From assembly GCA_002365025.1 (NCBI GenBank), contig DEYX01000307.1, positions 1 through 17,327 on the forward strand: 17,327 nt of DNA, given 5' to 3'. The position numbers and the translations under genes were made by a program. This document shows positions 1-6,528 of the stretch, in pieces; the first letter of the stretch is position 1, and every line of letters starts with the position of its first letter. The DNA is from Hungatella sp. UBA3147 (lineage in GTDB: Bacteria; Bacillota; Clostridia; Lachnospirales; Lachnospiraceae). Under the pieces are notes generated by a model. That model had not been told where the DNA came from. It ran no database searches and saw nothing but the letters and a program-made list of their open reading frames with translations.

Positions 1-32
1 GCTAAGCCGGTGGTTCTGATTGACTCATTTCC

Positions 33-236
33 TCATTCTTTATCTACGTTTTTTGCATGGGGCATGTAGGGATAAAGATCTTCATATGCTTCCAGTTCAG
101 CTTCTGACTGCGGAGCCGCGGGAATAAGCCCCGTACAGTCCATGGTGGAACAAGTCTGAATATCGATATCATAATTATTCTTAGAGGTTGTTGATTCTGT
201 CTTTCCTTTTTTTGTTTCTTTTTTTTCTGATTTCAT
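33..236 (-). CDS. small Cys-containing hypothetical protein (67 aa)
   Basis: Short reading frame on the minus strand. I chose the ATG at 236 because AAGGAGA lies 8 bases upstream; an in-frame extension to 449 has no ribosome site and runs through the divergent promoter region. The product has a Lys/Glu/Thr-rich N-terminal third (residues 1-20), then a segment around residues 27-38 with Cys29 and Cys34 (CX4C) and the string DCTGLIP, then an acidic, aromatic C-terminal part (SEAELEAYEDLYPYMP). It has no signal peptide or membrane segment. I do not recognise a named family. The composition (charged head, compact Cys/Gly/Pro tail) would also fit a peptide precursor, but it lacks the amphipathic head of AgrD-type peptides. 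It is divergent from a LytTR regulator and could be its target. That it is a gene is likely; its function is unknown. Confidence 0.62.
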   Translation of the reverse strand: MKSEKKETKKGKTESTTSKNNYDIDIQTCSTMDCTGLIPAAPQSEAELEAYEDLYPYMPHAKNVDKE

Positions 237-329
237 TTCATTTTCTCCTTCCGGCAGTTTTATGGGAACCGTTTCTTTTAGTTTGAGGAAAAACAGCGTA
301 ATTATTCGTTGCCTGTGTGATCTCTTTTT

Positions 330-360
330 TGCGTTATAAAATTTATTAAAAATCGTTATA
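330..360. promoter_or_regulatory. two-copy direct repeat in the divergent promoter region, candidate LytTR binding site
   Basis: The heptamer CGTTATA occurs at 332-338 and again at 354-360, exactly 22 bp apart, about two helical turns. A third CGTT lies at 307-310. LytTR-domain regulators typically bind pairs of about 9-bp repeats containing a GTT core with roughly 21-22 bp periodicity, and the neighbouring gene encodes such a regulator. The second copy touches a possible plus-strand -10 (TATATA, 357-362). In minus orientation the repeats lie upstream of a possible -10 (AATAAT near 301-306) for the small Cys protein. Which gene is controlled is inference. Confidence 0.5.
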
Positions 361-416
361 TAAGATGCCGGACAGCATCGTCCAGGATTATGATTGATTA
401 CAGGGGGGAACTGGAA

Positions 417-938
417 ATGAGAATTGCCATTTTTACAAATGAAGAACAAATACCGGAATTAAAAAAGGCCTGTACCTACAGGCAGAACAACTGCTTACAG
501 ATTGATTATTTTTCTATAAAGATAGGATGTCTATCCACGTTGGAACGTGCCTTATATGATATGATTGTAATTATTCCAAAAGGGAATATAACCTTATACC
601 AGGCAAAATATTCTGTATTCTTTAACGGCCAGTACTGCATTCTTGATATCACGGATATTCTTTATCTGGAATCCTATTACCGGAAAACAAGCGTGGTGGC
701 CGGCAGCGGCAGGATGCGGATCCGGGCAAGGCTAGATGAAGAGGAAGAAAAGCTTCCAAAAGACCGGTTTGTAAGAATCAACAGGCATAACATCATCAAT
801 ATGCAATATGTAAGGAGTGTAAAAGGAGAAGCTGTTGAGATGCAGAATGGAGAGATTCTGTATGTAAATGGTGGGAGAAGAAAGAAGTTTGAAAAGAGTT
901 ACAGGGATTTTCTAATAGATAATAGTATGATTTTTTAA
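417..938 (+). CDS. LytTR-domain transcriptional regulator with degenerate receiver region
   Basis: Protein of 173 residues. I chose the ATG at 417 because AGGGGGGAA lies just upstream and the product then opens with the response-regulator-like MRIAIFTNEEQ; the in-frame ATG at 390 has no ribosome site. Residues about 70-170 form a LytTR DNA-binding domain: a strand ending ILDITDILYLES, then DRFVRINRHNIINMQYV, the typical FxRxHrsxiVNxxyV-like core, and a basic end (GGRRKKFEKSYRDFL). The first ~65 residues are too short for a full CheY-like receiver (normally ~115) and I see no phospho-acceptor Asp in a normal place, so phosphorylation by a histidine kinase looks unlikely. It probably controls the divergent small Cys-protein gene or itself through the repeat at 330-360. 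No kinase gene is adjacent. Confidence 0.85.
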   Translation: MRIAIFTNEEQIPELKKACTYRQNNCLQIDYFSIKIGCLSTLERALYDMIVIIPKGNITLYQAKYSVFFNGQYCILDITDILYLESYYRKTSVVAGSGRMRIRARLDEEEEKLPKDRFVRINRHNIINMQYVRSVKGEAVEMQNGEILYVNGGRRKKFEKSYRDFLIDNSMIF

Positions 939-1071
939 TGAAATTTAAAAAAACGCAATAATTAGGTTAAAAAGAGCAAACCTTCTTGCCTTGGGTAAGA
1001 GACCATGGTATTGTATGTTTCATTAATCGGCAGTTCACATCTAAGCACATTTCTATCATCTGTAAAATCAG

Positions 1072-1113
1072 GACAGGCAGCGAAAATCAGCCGTTATCGC
1101 CGCCTGTCTTTTT
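1072..1113 (+). terminator. Rho-independent terminator after the LytTR gene
   Basis: GACAGGC (1072-1078) pairs with GCCTGTC (1102-1108), continued by GCGA with TCGC after one A/C mismatch, followed by TTTTT (1109-1113). The hairpin lies between convergent genes, 4 bases from the stop of the epimerase gene on the other strand. It may stop both transcripts, although the minus side lacks a good T-tract. Confidence 0.8.
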
Positions 1114-1116
1114 ATA

Positions 1117-1998
1117 TTACAGAACTCCTATGGAAAGGCCGTAGCTTTTTGTATTTCCGGGACTTAAGGTCTGCACATGGTTCTTATGAATGAATTCGTC
1201 ATCTTCTGTTGCATAGATTGCAGAACCATTCCATGGCTCTACACAGACGAAAGGCGCTTTCGCAGGATATGGCGTCCAGAAAGCTACAGTTTCAAAACCT
1301 GGATAGGAAACTTCCACACCCCGGCCGGTATTTCTGTTTACAATAGATACTTTTCTGGACTGTAAATCATCAAAATAGATGGCATCATCTTTAAATAATT
1401 CACGGGTTAAAGAAAGGGAACGGCTGCCATTGAGCTGATCGATCCGATTTCCAGGATTAAATTCCAGATGTTCAGAATCATATACCATGCTGGATATGGT
1501 TTCCTCCTTTTCAAACACCAGATCATAATCCTCAAATACGGCATTATCCTCCATAGGGCAGTTAAAACCAGGGTGAGCGCCCAGACAGTAGTGTATGGTC
1601 CGGTCGTCAGTGTTTGTCACCCGGTATTCCATGAATATGGTACCGTCTGTAAGAGTATAGACAAGGCTTAATCGGAAGGAATAGGGATAAATCTTCTTTG
1701 TTTCCTCTGTATCCCGGATTTCAAAGGTCACGGAAGTGCTTGTCTGCTCTGCGGCGGAGAAATCCATTTCCCGGCAAAAACCGTGCTTAGGGATTTCCCA
1801 TGTCTGGCCTTCCAGAATGGTTCGGTCGTTGCGGCAGTTTCCCACAATGGGAAAAAGAAGAGGAGAGCATTTGCTCCAAAACTGGGGATCTCTCTGCCAT
1901 ATGTATTCTGTACCGGCAGAATCTTTGAATGAAATGAGCTGGGCACCGATGGAATCGATGACAGCAGTTGCTTTGGAATCATGAAGTGTAACCAGCAT
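1117..1998 (-). CDS. aldose 1-epimerase (galactose mutarotase)-like protein, LacX type
   Basis: 293 residues, normal for the short LacX/YihR-like branch of aldose 1-epimerases (COG2017). These cytoplasmic beta-sandwich enzymes interconvert alpha and beta anomers of free hexoses or sugar phosphates. Visible motifs: the N-terminal strand pair ending SIGAQLISFKD, FPIVGNCRND (residues 49-58), KHGF with His72, the active-site stretch LGAHPGFN with His142, and FVCVEPWNG with Glu254, which corresponds to the catalytic base. The ATG at 1998 has GAGGTAA 6 bases upstream. A possible -10 TATACT lies at 2066-2061 on the same strand without a convincing -35. It is a single-gene unit with no sugar gene next to it, so the actual sugar cannot be deduced. 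Confidence 0.9.
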   Translation of the reverse strand: MLVTLHDSKATAVIDSIGAQLISFKDSAGTEYIWQRDPQFWSKCSPLLFPIVGNCRNDRTILEGQTWEIPKHGFCREMDFSAAEQTSTSVTFEIRDTEETKKIYPYSFRLSLVYTLTDGTIFMEYRVTNTDDRTIHYCLGAHPGFNCPMEDNAVFEDYDLVFEKEETISSMVYDSEHLEFNPGNRIDQLNGSRSLSLTRELFKDDAIYFDDLQSRKVSIVNRNTGRGVEVSYPGFETVAFWTPYPAKAPFVCVEPWNGSAIYATEDDEFIHKNHVQTLSPGNTKSYGLSIGVL

Positions 1999-2150
1999 TT
2001 TAATTTACCTCGTTTCTTAGTTGTTTTTATCAATAAAATAGCCAAGCTTGCTTAACGATAAGTATACTAAATAAAAAAGGAAACTTCCATGGGTTTGTGA
2101 AAAATACATTAGAAAAAAGAAACCCTGTTTTTTTCCATCCTTTCATTAAT

Positions 2151-2189
2151 TTGTAAGAACTGGTAAGAGTTTTGTCAGAACTTGTCCGA
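2151..2189 (+). repeat. 18-bp direct repeat, 21-bp period, candidate operator
   Basis: The 18-mers starting at 2151 and 2172 match at 14 of 18 positions (shared TTGT, AGAACT, GT, GA) and are spaced by 21 bp, about two helical turns. The second copy covers the -35 element at 2182-2187. This arrangement suggests binding of a protein dimer in tandem on one face of the DNA. The regulator is unknown. Confidence 0.4.
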
Positions 2190-2209
2190 AAGCTTTAGGG
2201 AAATATAAG
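2182..2209 (+). promoter_or_regulatory. promoter of the glycosyltransferase gene
   Basis: TTGTCC (2182-2187), 16-bp spacer, TATAAG (2204-2209). The start of transcription would be near 2216. If translation starts at 2349, the mRNA has a leader of about 130 bases that contains small imperfect hairpins (AGGAA/TTCCT at 2207-2219, CCC/GGG near 2284-2293) and nothing else recognisable. Confidence 0.5.
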
Positions 2210-2348
2210 GAATTATTCCTATTTTTAGTGGAACTCTATGATACAATTTAATCAGAATTATAACATATCATATAACGAGACCCCCTTTGAGGGATACCTG
2301 TATGCCCCAGGATTGTGGGCAGATAAGTGGAAAGGAGACAGTGAATCT

Positions 2349-3065
2349 ATGAGAATCGGAACATTTATAAGAAGAATTTTATTTTTGCTGATGACGGTAT
2401 GTCTTTTGGCCGGATTCACTGTGGCATATAAAGGATATGAGATGTACCGGGAGGCTCTTTTGGAAACCGGGCTTCAGGACCGGGTGGAGGCGATCCGGGA
2501 TAAGGAAGGGTATACGGAATACGAAAACCTGCCCCAGATTTATGTGAATGCGGTCATATCCGTTGAGGATCACCGCTTTTACCGCCATAACGGGATTGAC
2601 TTTATTGCCATAGCCAGGGCCGCTGTAAACGATATCAGAGCCGGGCGGTTTGTGGAAGGCGGAAGCACCATAACCCAGCAGCTTGCTAAGAACTTATATT
2701 TTGACCAGGATAAAGAGATTGCCAGAAAAGCGGCGGAAGTGTTCATGGCCTATAATATTGAAAAAAACTATACCAAGGATGAAATTTTTGAACTGTATGT
2801 AAACTGCATTTATTTTGGAGACGGATATTACAGCGTGGGTGCTGCCAGTGAGGGCTATTTTAAAAAAGGGCCGGAGGAAATGACGGAGTATGAGAGTACT
2901 CTCTTAGCAGGTGTTCCCAATGCCCCTTCCAAATACGCTCCGTCAAAAAATCCTGCTCTGGCGGAGAAAAGGCAGATGAAGGTTCTTCAAAGAATGGAGA
3001 AGTGCGGATATTTTTCAGCACAAGAGGCGGAGACTGTGGCGGAGCAGATGGTGGCTGTTCGATGA
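2349..3065 (+). CDS. monofunctional peptidoglycan glycosyltransferase (GT51, class A PBP transglycosylase domain)
   Basis: 238 residues from the ATG at 2349 (AAAGGAG 11 bases upstream). An in-frame ATG at 2238 would add 37 residues but has no ribosome site. Residues about 8-27 are one membrane anchor (RRILFLLMTVCLLAGF), so the catalytic domain lies outside the membrane. The family motifs are all present: SVEDHRFYRHNGID with catalytic Glu73, GGSTITQQLAKN, the second acidic residue Glu130 in RKAAEVFMAY, and ELYVNCIYFGDGYYSVGAASEGYF. It polymerises lipid II into glycan strands. There is no transpeptidase domain, so it is the short MtgA-like form rather than a full penicillin-binding protein. It stands alone between its own promoter and the next gene's promoter. 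The function is well supported; the start is less certain. Confidence 0.9.
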   Translation: MRIGTFIRRILFLLMTVCLLAGFTVAYKGYEMYREALLETGLQDRVEAIRDKEGYTEYENLPQIYVNAVISVEDHRFYRHNGIDFIAIARAAVNDIRAGRFVEGGSTITQQLAKNLYFDQDKEIARKAAEVFMAYNIEKNYTKDEIFELYVNCIYFGDGYYSVGAASEGYFKKGPEEMTEYESTLLAGVPNAPSKYAPSKNPALAEKRQMKVLQRMEKCGYFSAQEAETVAEQMVAVR

Positions 3066-3072
3066 TTTTTGC

Positions 3073-3101
3073 TTGATGAATGAAAGGGCAGAGAGTATAA
3101 T
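3073..3101 (+). promoter_or_regulatory. near-consensus sigma-A promoter of the exonuclease gene
   Basis: TTGATG (3073-3078), 17-bp spacer, TATAAT (3096-3101), starting 8 bases after the glycosyltransferase stop. It gives a leader of about 40 bases before the exonuclease ribosome site. Confidence 0.75.
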
Positions 3102-3149
3102 AGAGGTGTTACATATACTTTCTACACGTACAAAAGAATGGAGGAATCT

Positions 3150-3818
3150 ATGTCCATCAGACAGTTCACAGGCAAACGTTTAAACGAATATGCAGAGAAT
3201 TACGTGGTATTTGATCTGGAAACAACAGGCATCAGTGCCGAAGAAGATTCTATTATAGAGATTTCTGCGATCAAGGTGAAGGGACATGAGCCTGTTACCG
3301 AATTTAATACACTGGTTAATCCTGGGACCCATATTCCGGCCGGTGCTACCAATGTTAATGGAATTACAGATGATATGGTAAGGGAGGCGCCTGGACTAAA
3401 GGAGGTTTTACCGGATTTTCTTTCCTTTATTGAAGGGGAAATTCTGGTAGGGCATAATATTCAGTCCTTTGACCTGCTTTTCCTGTACAGGGCTGCAGAG
3501 GAGCTTTTGAGAAGAGAGGTGGCAAATGATTACGTTGACACCCTTTTTATGGCAAAGGCCTGCTTACCCCAGCTAAACCGATACCGCCTGACGGATATTT
3601 CGGCGTATTTCCATATTGATACAGATGGAGCCCACCGGGCACTTAATGATTGTATCATGAACCAGAGATGCTATGAGCATATGGGGAAGCTGCATCATAA
3701 AGAAGAAGCCGAGATCTGCCCCCAATGCGGCGGAGTGCTTAGGCGCCGCAGCGGAAAATTCGGGGAATTTTATGGCTGCACTAATTTTCCACAGTGCCGT
3801 TTTACAAGGAATGTTTAA
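3150..3818 (+). CDS. DEDDh 3'-5' exonuclease (DnaQ/PolC-epsilon type) with C-terminal topoisomerase-like zinc finger
   Basis: 222 residues. The start at 3150 is chosen because GGAGG lies 5 bases upstream; that ribosome site overlaps the alternative ATG at 3138. Exonuclease motifs: FDLETTG (Asp22, Glu24, Exo I), LVGHNIQSFD (Asp108, Exo II), AHRALND (His162, Asp167, Exo III), making the full DEDDh metal-binding set. Residues 190-216 form a second module, CPQC-x16-CTNFPQC (Cys190, 193, 210, 216), like the C4 zinc ribbon at the end of bacterial topoisomerase I, which binds single-stranded DNA. The likely role is trimming 3' ends in repair or recombination. It is not the replicative proofreading subunit by context; no polymerase gene is adjacent. 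A weak hairpin without T-tract follows. Confidence 0.9.
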   Translation: MSIRQFTGKRLNEYAENYVVFDLETTGISAEEDSIIEISAIKVKGHEPVTEFNTLVNPGTHIPAGATNVNGITDDMVREAPGLKEVLPDFLSFIEGEILVGHNIQSFDLLFLYRAAEELLRREVANDYVDTLFMAKACLPQLNRYRLTDISAYFHIDTDGAHRALNDCIMNQRCYEHMGKLHHKEEAEICPQCGGVLRRRSGKFGEFYGCTNFPQCRFTRNV

Positions 3819-3873
3819 TCTGCAGGTTCGAAGTGTTATTTCTGCAAACAATGAGCCGGGCGCAGGAATGCAG

Positions 3874-3888
3874 GCATCCGAAGGATGC
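3874..3888 (+). other. short perfect hairpin between exonuclease and membrane-protein genes
   Basis: GCATCC (3874-3879), loop GAA, GGATGC (3883-3888). It is followed by ATAGACTT rather than a run of T, so it is not a standard terminator. It may be an mRNA processing or stability element. Confidence 0.3.
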
Positions 3889-3925
3889 ATAGACTTATTA
3901 CATAATGGAAGAAAGGGGAAACGGT

Positions 3926-4147
3926 ATGGAGGATAAAAATTTATATAATAAGATCATGCTGATTGTACTTTGTCTGATCATGGTTTTGCTTTGTGCCGGT
4001 ATGTACAGCTGGTTCCATGAAGGGAGTGCTGCACCGGAAATGGAAGTGCCCCGGGAAAAAGTCCAGGTCCTTCAATTTGAATTCCGGCAGCTGGGAAGGC
4101 TTCCGGAGTCTGTCATTTTGGAGGAAGGCGGAATATGCAATTTTTAA
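3926..4147 (+). CDS. small single-pass membrane protein, unknown function
   Basis: 73 residues from the ATG at 3926, which has AGGGGAA 6 bases upstream; the in-frame ATG at 3905 has no ribosome site. A short charged head (MEDKNLYNK) is followed by one hydrophobic span at residues 10-29 (IMLIVLCLIMVLLCAGMYSW), then about 43 polar residues ending GGICNF. The positive charges at the head do not clearly fix orientation. I do not recognise a family. Its last 13 bases overlap the start of the acetyltransferase gene, and the two are probably translated together. No Cys sits in a lipobox context, so a lipoprotein is unlikely. Confidence 0.6.
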   Translation: MEDKNLYNKIMLIVLCLIMVLLCAGMYSWFHEGSAAPEMEVPREKVQVLQFEFRQLGRLPESVILEEGGICNF

Positions 4148-4653
4148 TTGAAAGGGCGGTCCCGGCGGATTATCTGACGGTTGCTGATGTGATACAATCG
4201 GTGTGGCAGCAAATTCAGCAGAAGGACTGGTTTGTTGCTGATGATTCGGAATACACGTGCCATACGCTAAAAGAGGGAAACGGAATCGGTTTTAAGGCTT
4301 TTGATATGGATTCCGGGTCCCTGGCAGGTGTTTTTCTCGCTGCTTTTCCGGGAAGCAGTGCAGAAAACCTTGGCCGGGACATCGGCCTTCCCGAAATGGA
4401 ACTGGGGAAAGTCGTCCATATGGAATCGATCGCCATTCTTCCTGAATACCGGGGGAACGGCCTTCAGTATTCCATGATGAAGGCCGCAGAGGAAGAGCTT
4501 AGGAAACAGGGCTATCGGTATCTGATGTGTACGGTTCATCCGGAAAACAGATACAGCAAAAACAACATAATCAAACAGGGTTATGAGGTTGTCCTGACCA
4601 AAGAAAAGTATGGCGGATATGTAAGAGATATCTTATTAAAGAAGCTATTTTAA
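4135..4653 (+). CDS. GNAT-family N-acetyltransferase
   Basis: 172 residues. The ATG at 4135 lies inside the end of the preceding gene, with GGAGGAAGGCGG just upstream. The acetyl-CoA binding motif A is clear: VVHMESIAILPEYRGNGLQ with the R-x-x-G core at Arg106-Gly109; the last loop position is Gln111 instead of the usual Gly/Ala. Motif B follows as HPENRYSKNNIIKQGYEVV (residues 135-153), a very typical N-x-x-S-x-x-N-x-x-x-x-G-Y ending. The enzyme transfers an acetyl group from acetyl-CoA to an amine; the acceptor cannot be read from the sequence. It shares a transcript with the small membrane protein and ends before the palindrome and promoter of the nickel/lar operon. Confidence 0.87.
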   Translation: MQFLIERAVPADYLTVADVIQSVWQQIQQKDWFVADDSEYTCHTLKEGNGIGFKAFDMDSGSLAGVFLAAFPGSSAENLGRDIGLPEMELGKVVHMESIAILPEYRGNGLQYSMMKAAEEELRKQGYRYLMCTVHPENRYSKNNIIKQGYEVVLTKEKYGGYVRDILLKKLF

Positions 4654-4667
4654 GATGCCTGAGGTTT

Positions 4668-4679
4668 GCAAACGTTTGC
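4668..4679. promoter_or_regulatory. perfect 12-bp palindrome, LacI/PurR-like operator candidate
   Basis: GCAAACGTTTGC is fully self-complementary with a central CG and matches the core of PurR/LacI-family operators. It lies 11 bp upstream of the -35 at 4691, where a bound protein could affect the transporter/lar promoter. It has no T-tract, so it is not a terminator of the acetyltransferase gene. Confidence 0.45.
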
Positions 4680-4690
4680 TTAAAAAGTCG

Positions 4691-4719
4691 TTGACGTTTG
4701 GGTGATTTTTACGTATACT
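4691..4719 (+). promoter_or_regulatory. strong sigma-A promoter of the transporter-lar operon
   Basis: TTGACG (4691-4696), 17-bp spacer, TATACT (4714-4719). It is the best promoter upstream of the ABC transporter genes. Transcription would start near 4726, leaving a leader of about 168 bases before the ATG at 4894. Confidence 0.8.
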
Positions 4720-4780
4720 TTTTCCTAAGGGCTGACAGAAGTCGCCAACGGAAAGAATGCATAAAAGAAACAATTTTAAA

Positions 4781-4848
4781 AACAGATACCAGGAAGGTAT
4801 GGGTATTCCCAAGGAATACGTATGACTGTTTCTGGTATCTGTTTTTTT
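4781..4848 (+). terminator. leader terminator / attenuator candidate ahead of the nickel transporter genes
   Basis: AACAGATACCAG (4781-4792) pairs over 12 bp with CTGGTATCTGTT (4832-4843), followed by a U-tract (4842-4848). Inside the loop a second perfect hairpin forms: GTATTCC (4803-4809), loop CAA, GGAATAC (4813-4819). The 5' arm can instead fold locally as ATACC (4786-4790), loop AGGAA, GGTAT (4796-4800), which excludes the long stem. Upstream, bases 4730-4746 form a bulged GGC-GAC/GTC-GCC hairpin. A terminator between a promoter and the first gene, with an exclusive alternative fold, is the architecture of transcription attenuation. The ligand is unknown and I do not match it to a known riboswitch. 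Confidence 0.7.
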
Positions 4849-4893
4849 GCAGAAATACCGGACACGATGAGAACATTTATGGAGGGGAAAACG

Positions 4894-6528
4894 ATGAGAA
4901 AGTATAGATGGGGGATTGCCGCAGCATTGGTACTGTCTGCCATGGTTATGAACGGCTGCGGAAAGGCCGGAGAGACACAGACACAGGCGGTTTCAGAGTC
5001 AGGCGTTGCAGACAATACCGGGAAAAACGACAGAGTCGTTGTGGTAATGGGCGTCAGTTCAGAGCCTGAATCAGGATTCGATCCGGCTTATGGCTGGGGA
5101 GCCGGGGAGCACGTCCATGAACCTTTGATACAAAGTACGCTTACGGTCACTGATAAGGATTTAAACATTGGTTACGATCTGGCGACGGACTTAAAGGTCA
5201 GCAGCGACGGTATGACCTGGACCGCAAAGATCCGGGATGACGTGTTCTTTACGGATGGGAAAAAGCTGACCGGGCAGGATGTGGCATTTACTTATAATAC
5301 CTTGAGAGATACCAGCTCTGTGAATGATTTCACAATGCTTGACAGGGCAGAGGCAGTGGATGACACGACCGTGGAATTCCATATGAAGCATCCCTATTCC
5401 ATCTGGCCATACACCATGGCCGTGACAGGAATTGTACCGGAACATGCATATGGACCGGATTACGGGGAACACCCCATCGGATCCGGCAGGTACATATTAA
5501 AGCAATGGGACAGAGGGCAGCAGGTGATCCTGGAAGCAAATCCGGACTATTATGGAGAAGCGCCGAAGATGAAACGGGTTACGGTCCTCTTCATGGAAGA
5601 GGATGGTGCTTTGGCAGCGGTCCAGTCCGGACAGGCAGATATTGCATATACGGCTGCTTCCTATTCGGACCTTACGGTACCCGGGTATGGTCTCTTAGAC
5701 TGCAAAACCGTGGATAACCGGGGATTTAACCTTCCGGCCATTCCCTCCGGAAGCGTATCGGAAGAGGGAATTCCTTTGGGAAATGACTTTACCAGTGATG
5801 TAAAGGTCAGAAGAGCGATCAACATTGGAATAGACCGGGAAGAAATGATAAATAACGTTCTGAACGGATACGGCAGTCCTGCTTACAGCGTTTGTGATAA
5901 AATGCCATGGTATGAGCCATCTGCAAAGACTGAATATGACCTGGTAGGGGCAGAGGCATTGCTTGACGAAGCAGGCTGGAAACTGGGCAGCGACGGAATC
6001 AGGGAAAAGGATGGTAAACGGGCGGAGCTTCAATTCCTTTATCCTGCAGGAGATTCTGTAAGGCAGGCTATTGCGGCAGACACCATCAATCAGCTTAAAA
6101 AGCTGGGAATTGACGGACAGATGGAAGGTGCAAGCTGGGATACGGCCTATGACAGAGCCTTATCACAGCCTTTGATCTGGGGCTGGGGTGCTCATACTCC
6201 CATGGAGCTTTATAATATTTACCATACCATGAAGGAAACCGGGATTGCCGCCTATTCTCCTTATGCCAATCAAACGCTTGACCAGTACATGGATGAGGCT
6301 CTTGCAGAAAGTGATCTGGAAAAATCCTATGAGCTGTGGAAAAAGGCCCAGTGGGATGGAGAAACAGGCATTACCCAAGACGGAGATATTCCATGGATCT
6401 GGCTTGTGAATATTGATCATTTATATTGGGTAAGGGATGGGTTAAAGGTTGCAGAGCAGAAGCTTCACCCTCATGGCCACGGCTGGTCCATTGTAAATAA
6501 CGTGGATCAGTGGAGCTGGGAACAATGA
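4894..6528 (+). CDS. ABC transporter substrate-binding lipoprotein, peptide/nickel family (SBP_bac_5), probable nickel binder
   Basis: 544 residues from the ATG at 4894, with GGAGGGG 6-7 bases upstream; in-frame ATGs at 4822, 4867 and 4879 lack this. Residues 1-22 are a lipoprotein signal (basic MRKYR, hydrophobic core, VMNGC with Cys22 as the lipidated residue), followed by a Gly/Thr/Gln linker. The body has the family pattern: WTAKIRDDVFFTDGKKLTGQDVAFTY (about residues 110-135), GSGRYILKQWD, VKVRRAINIGIDREEMINNVLNGYG, and a C-terminal lobe. It binds its ligand outside the cell and hands it to the two permeases encoded next. A peptide is a family alternative, but linkage to larBCE and the C-terminal HPHGHG (His525, 527, 529) favour nickel, perhaps as a chelate. 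The stop overlaps the next start as ATGA. Confidence 0.88.
   Translation: MRKYRWGIAAALVLSAMVMNGCGKAGETQTQAVSESGVADNTGKNDRVVVVMGVSSEPESGFDPAYGWGAGEHVHEPLIQSTLTVTDKDLNIGYDLATDLKVSSDGMTWTAKIRDDVFFTDGKKLTGQDVAFTYNTLRDTSSVNDFTMLDRAEAVDDTTVEFHMKHPYSIWPYTMAVTGIVPEHAYGPDYGEHPIGSGRYILKQWDRGQQVILEANPDYYGEAPKMKRVTVLFMEEDGALAAVQSGQADIAYTAASYSDLTVPGYGLLDCKTVDNRGFNLPAIPSGSVSEEGIPLGNDFTSDVKVRRAINIGIDREEMINNVLNGYGSPAYSVCDKMPWYEPSAKTEYDLVGAEALLDEAGWKLGSDGIREKDGKRAELQFLYPAGDSVRQAIAADTINQLKKLGIDGQMEGASWDTAYDRALSQPLIWGWGAHTPMELYNIYHTMKETGIAAYSPYANQTLDQYMDEALAESDLEKSYELWKKAQWDGETGITQDGDIPWIWLVNIDHLYWVRDGLKVAEQKLHPHGHGWSIVNNVDQWSWEQ

Noticed and set aside
2..28. Eight-codon minus-strand frame just after the small Cys protein
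   Set aside because: Too short, with the ribosome-like GAGG only 3 bases from the ATG and nothing else supporting it.
237..449. In-frame N-terminal extension of the small minus-strand protein (138-residue version)
   Set aside because: It has no ribosome site at 449, runs through the divergent promoter and repeat region and overlaps the LytTR start. The ATG at 236 has a good ribosome site.
3874..3888. Terminator after the exonuclease gene
   Set aside because: The hairpin is perfect but has no T-tract behind it, so only a generic hairpin is reported.
4822..4893. Earlier in-frame ATGs for the binding protein
   Set aside because: They lie in the terminator hairpin, lack a ribosome site and would bury the lipoprotein signal peptide.
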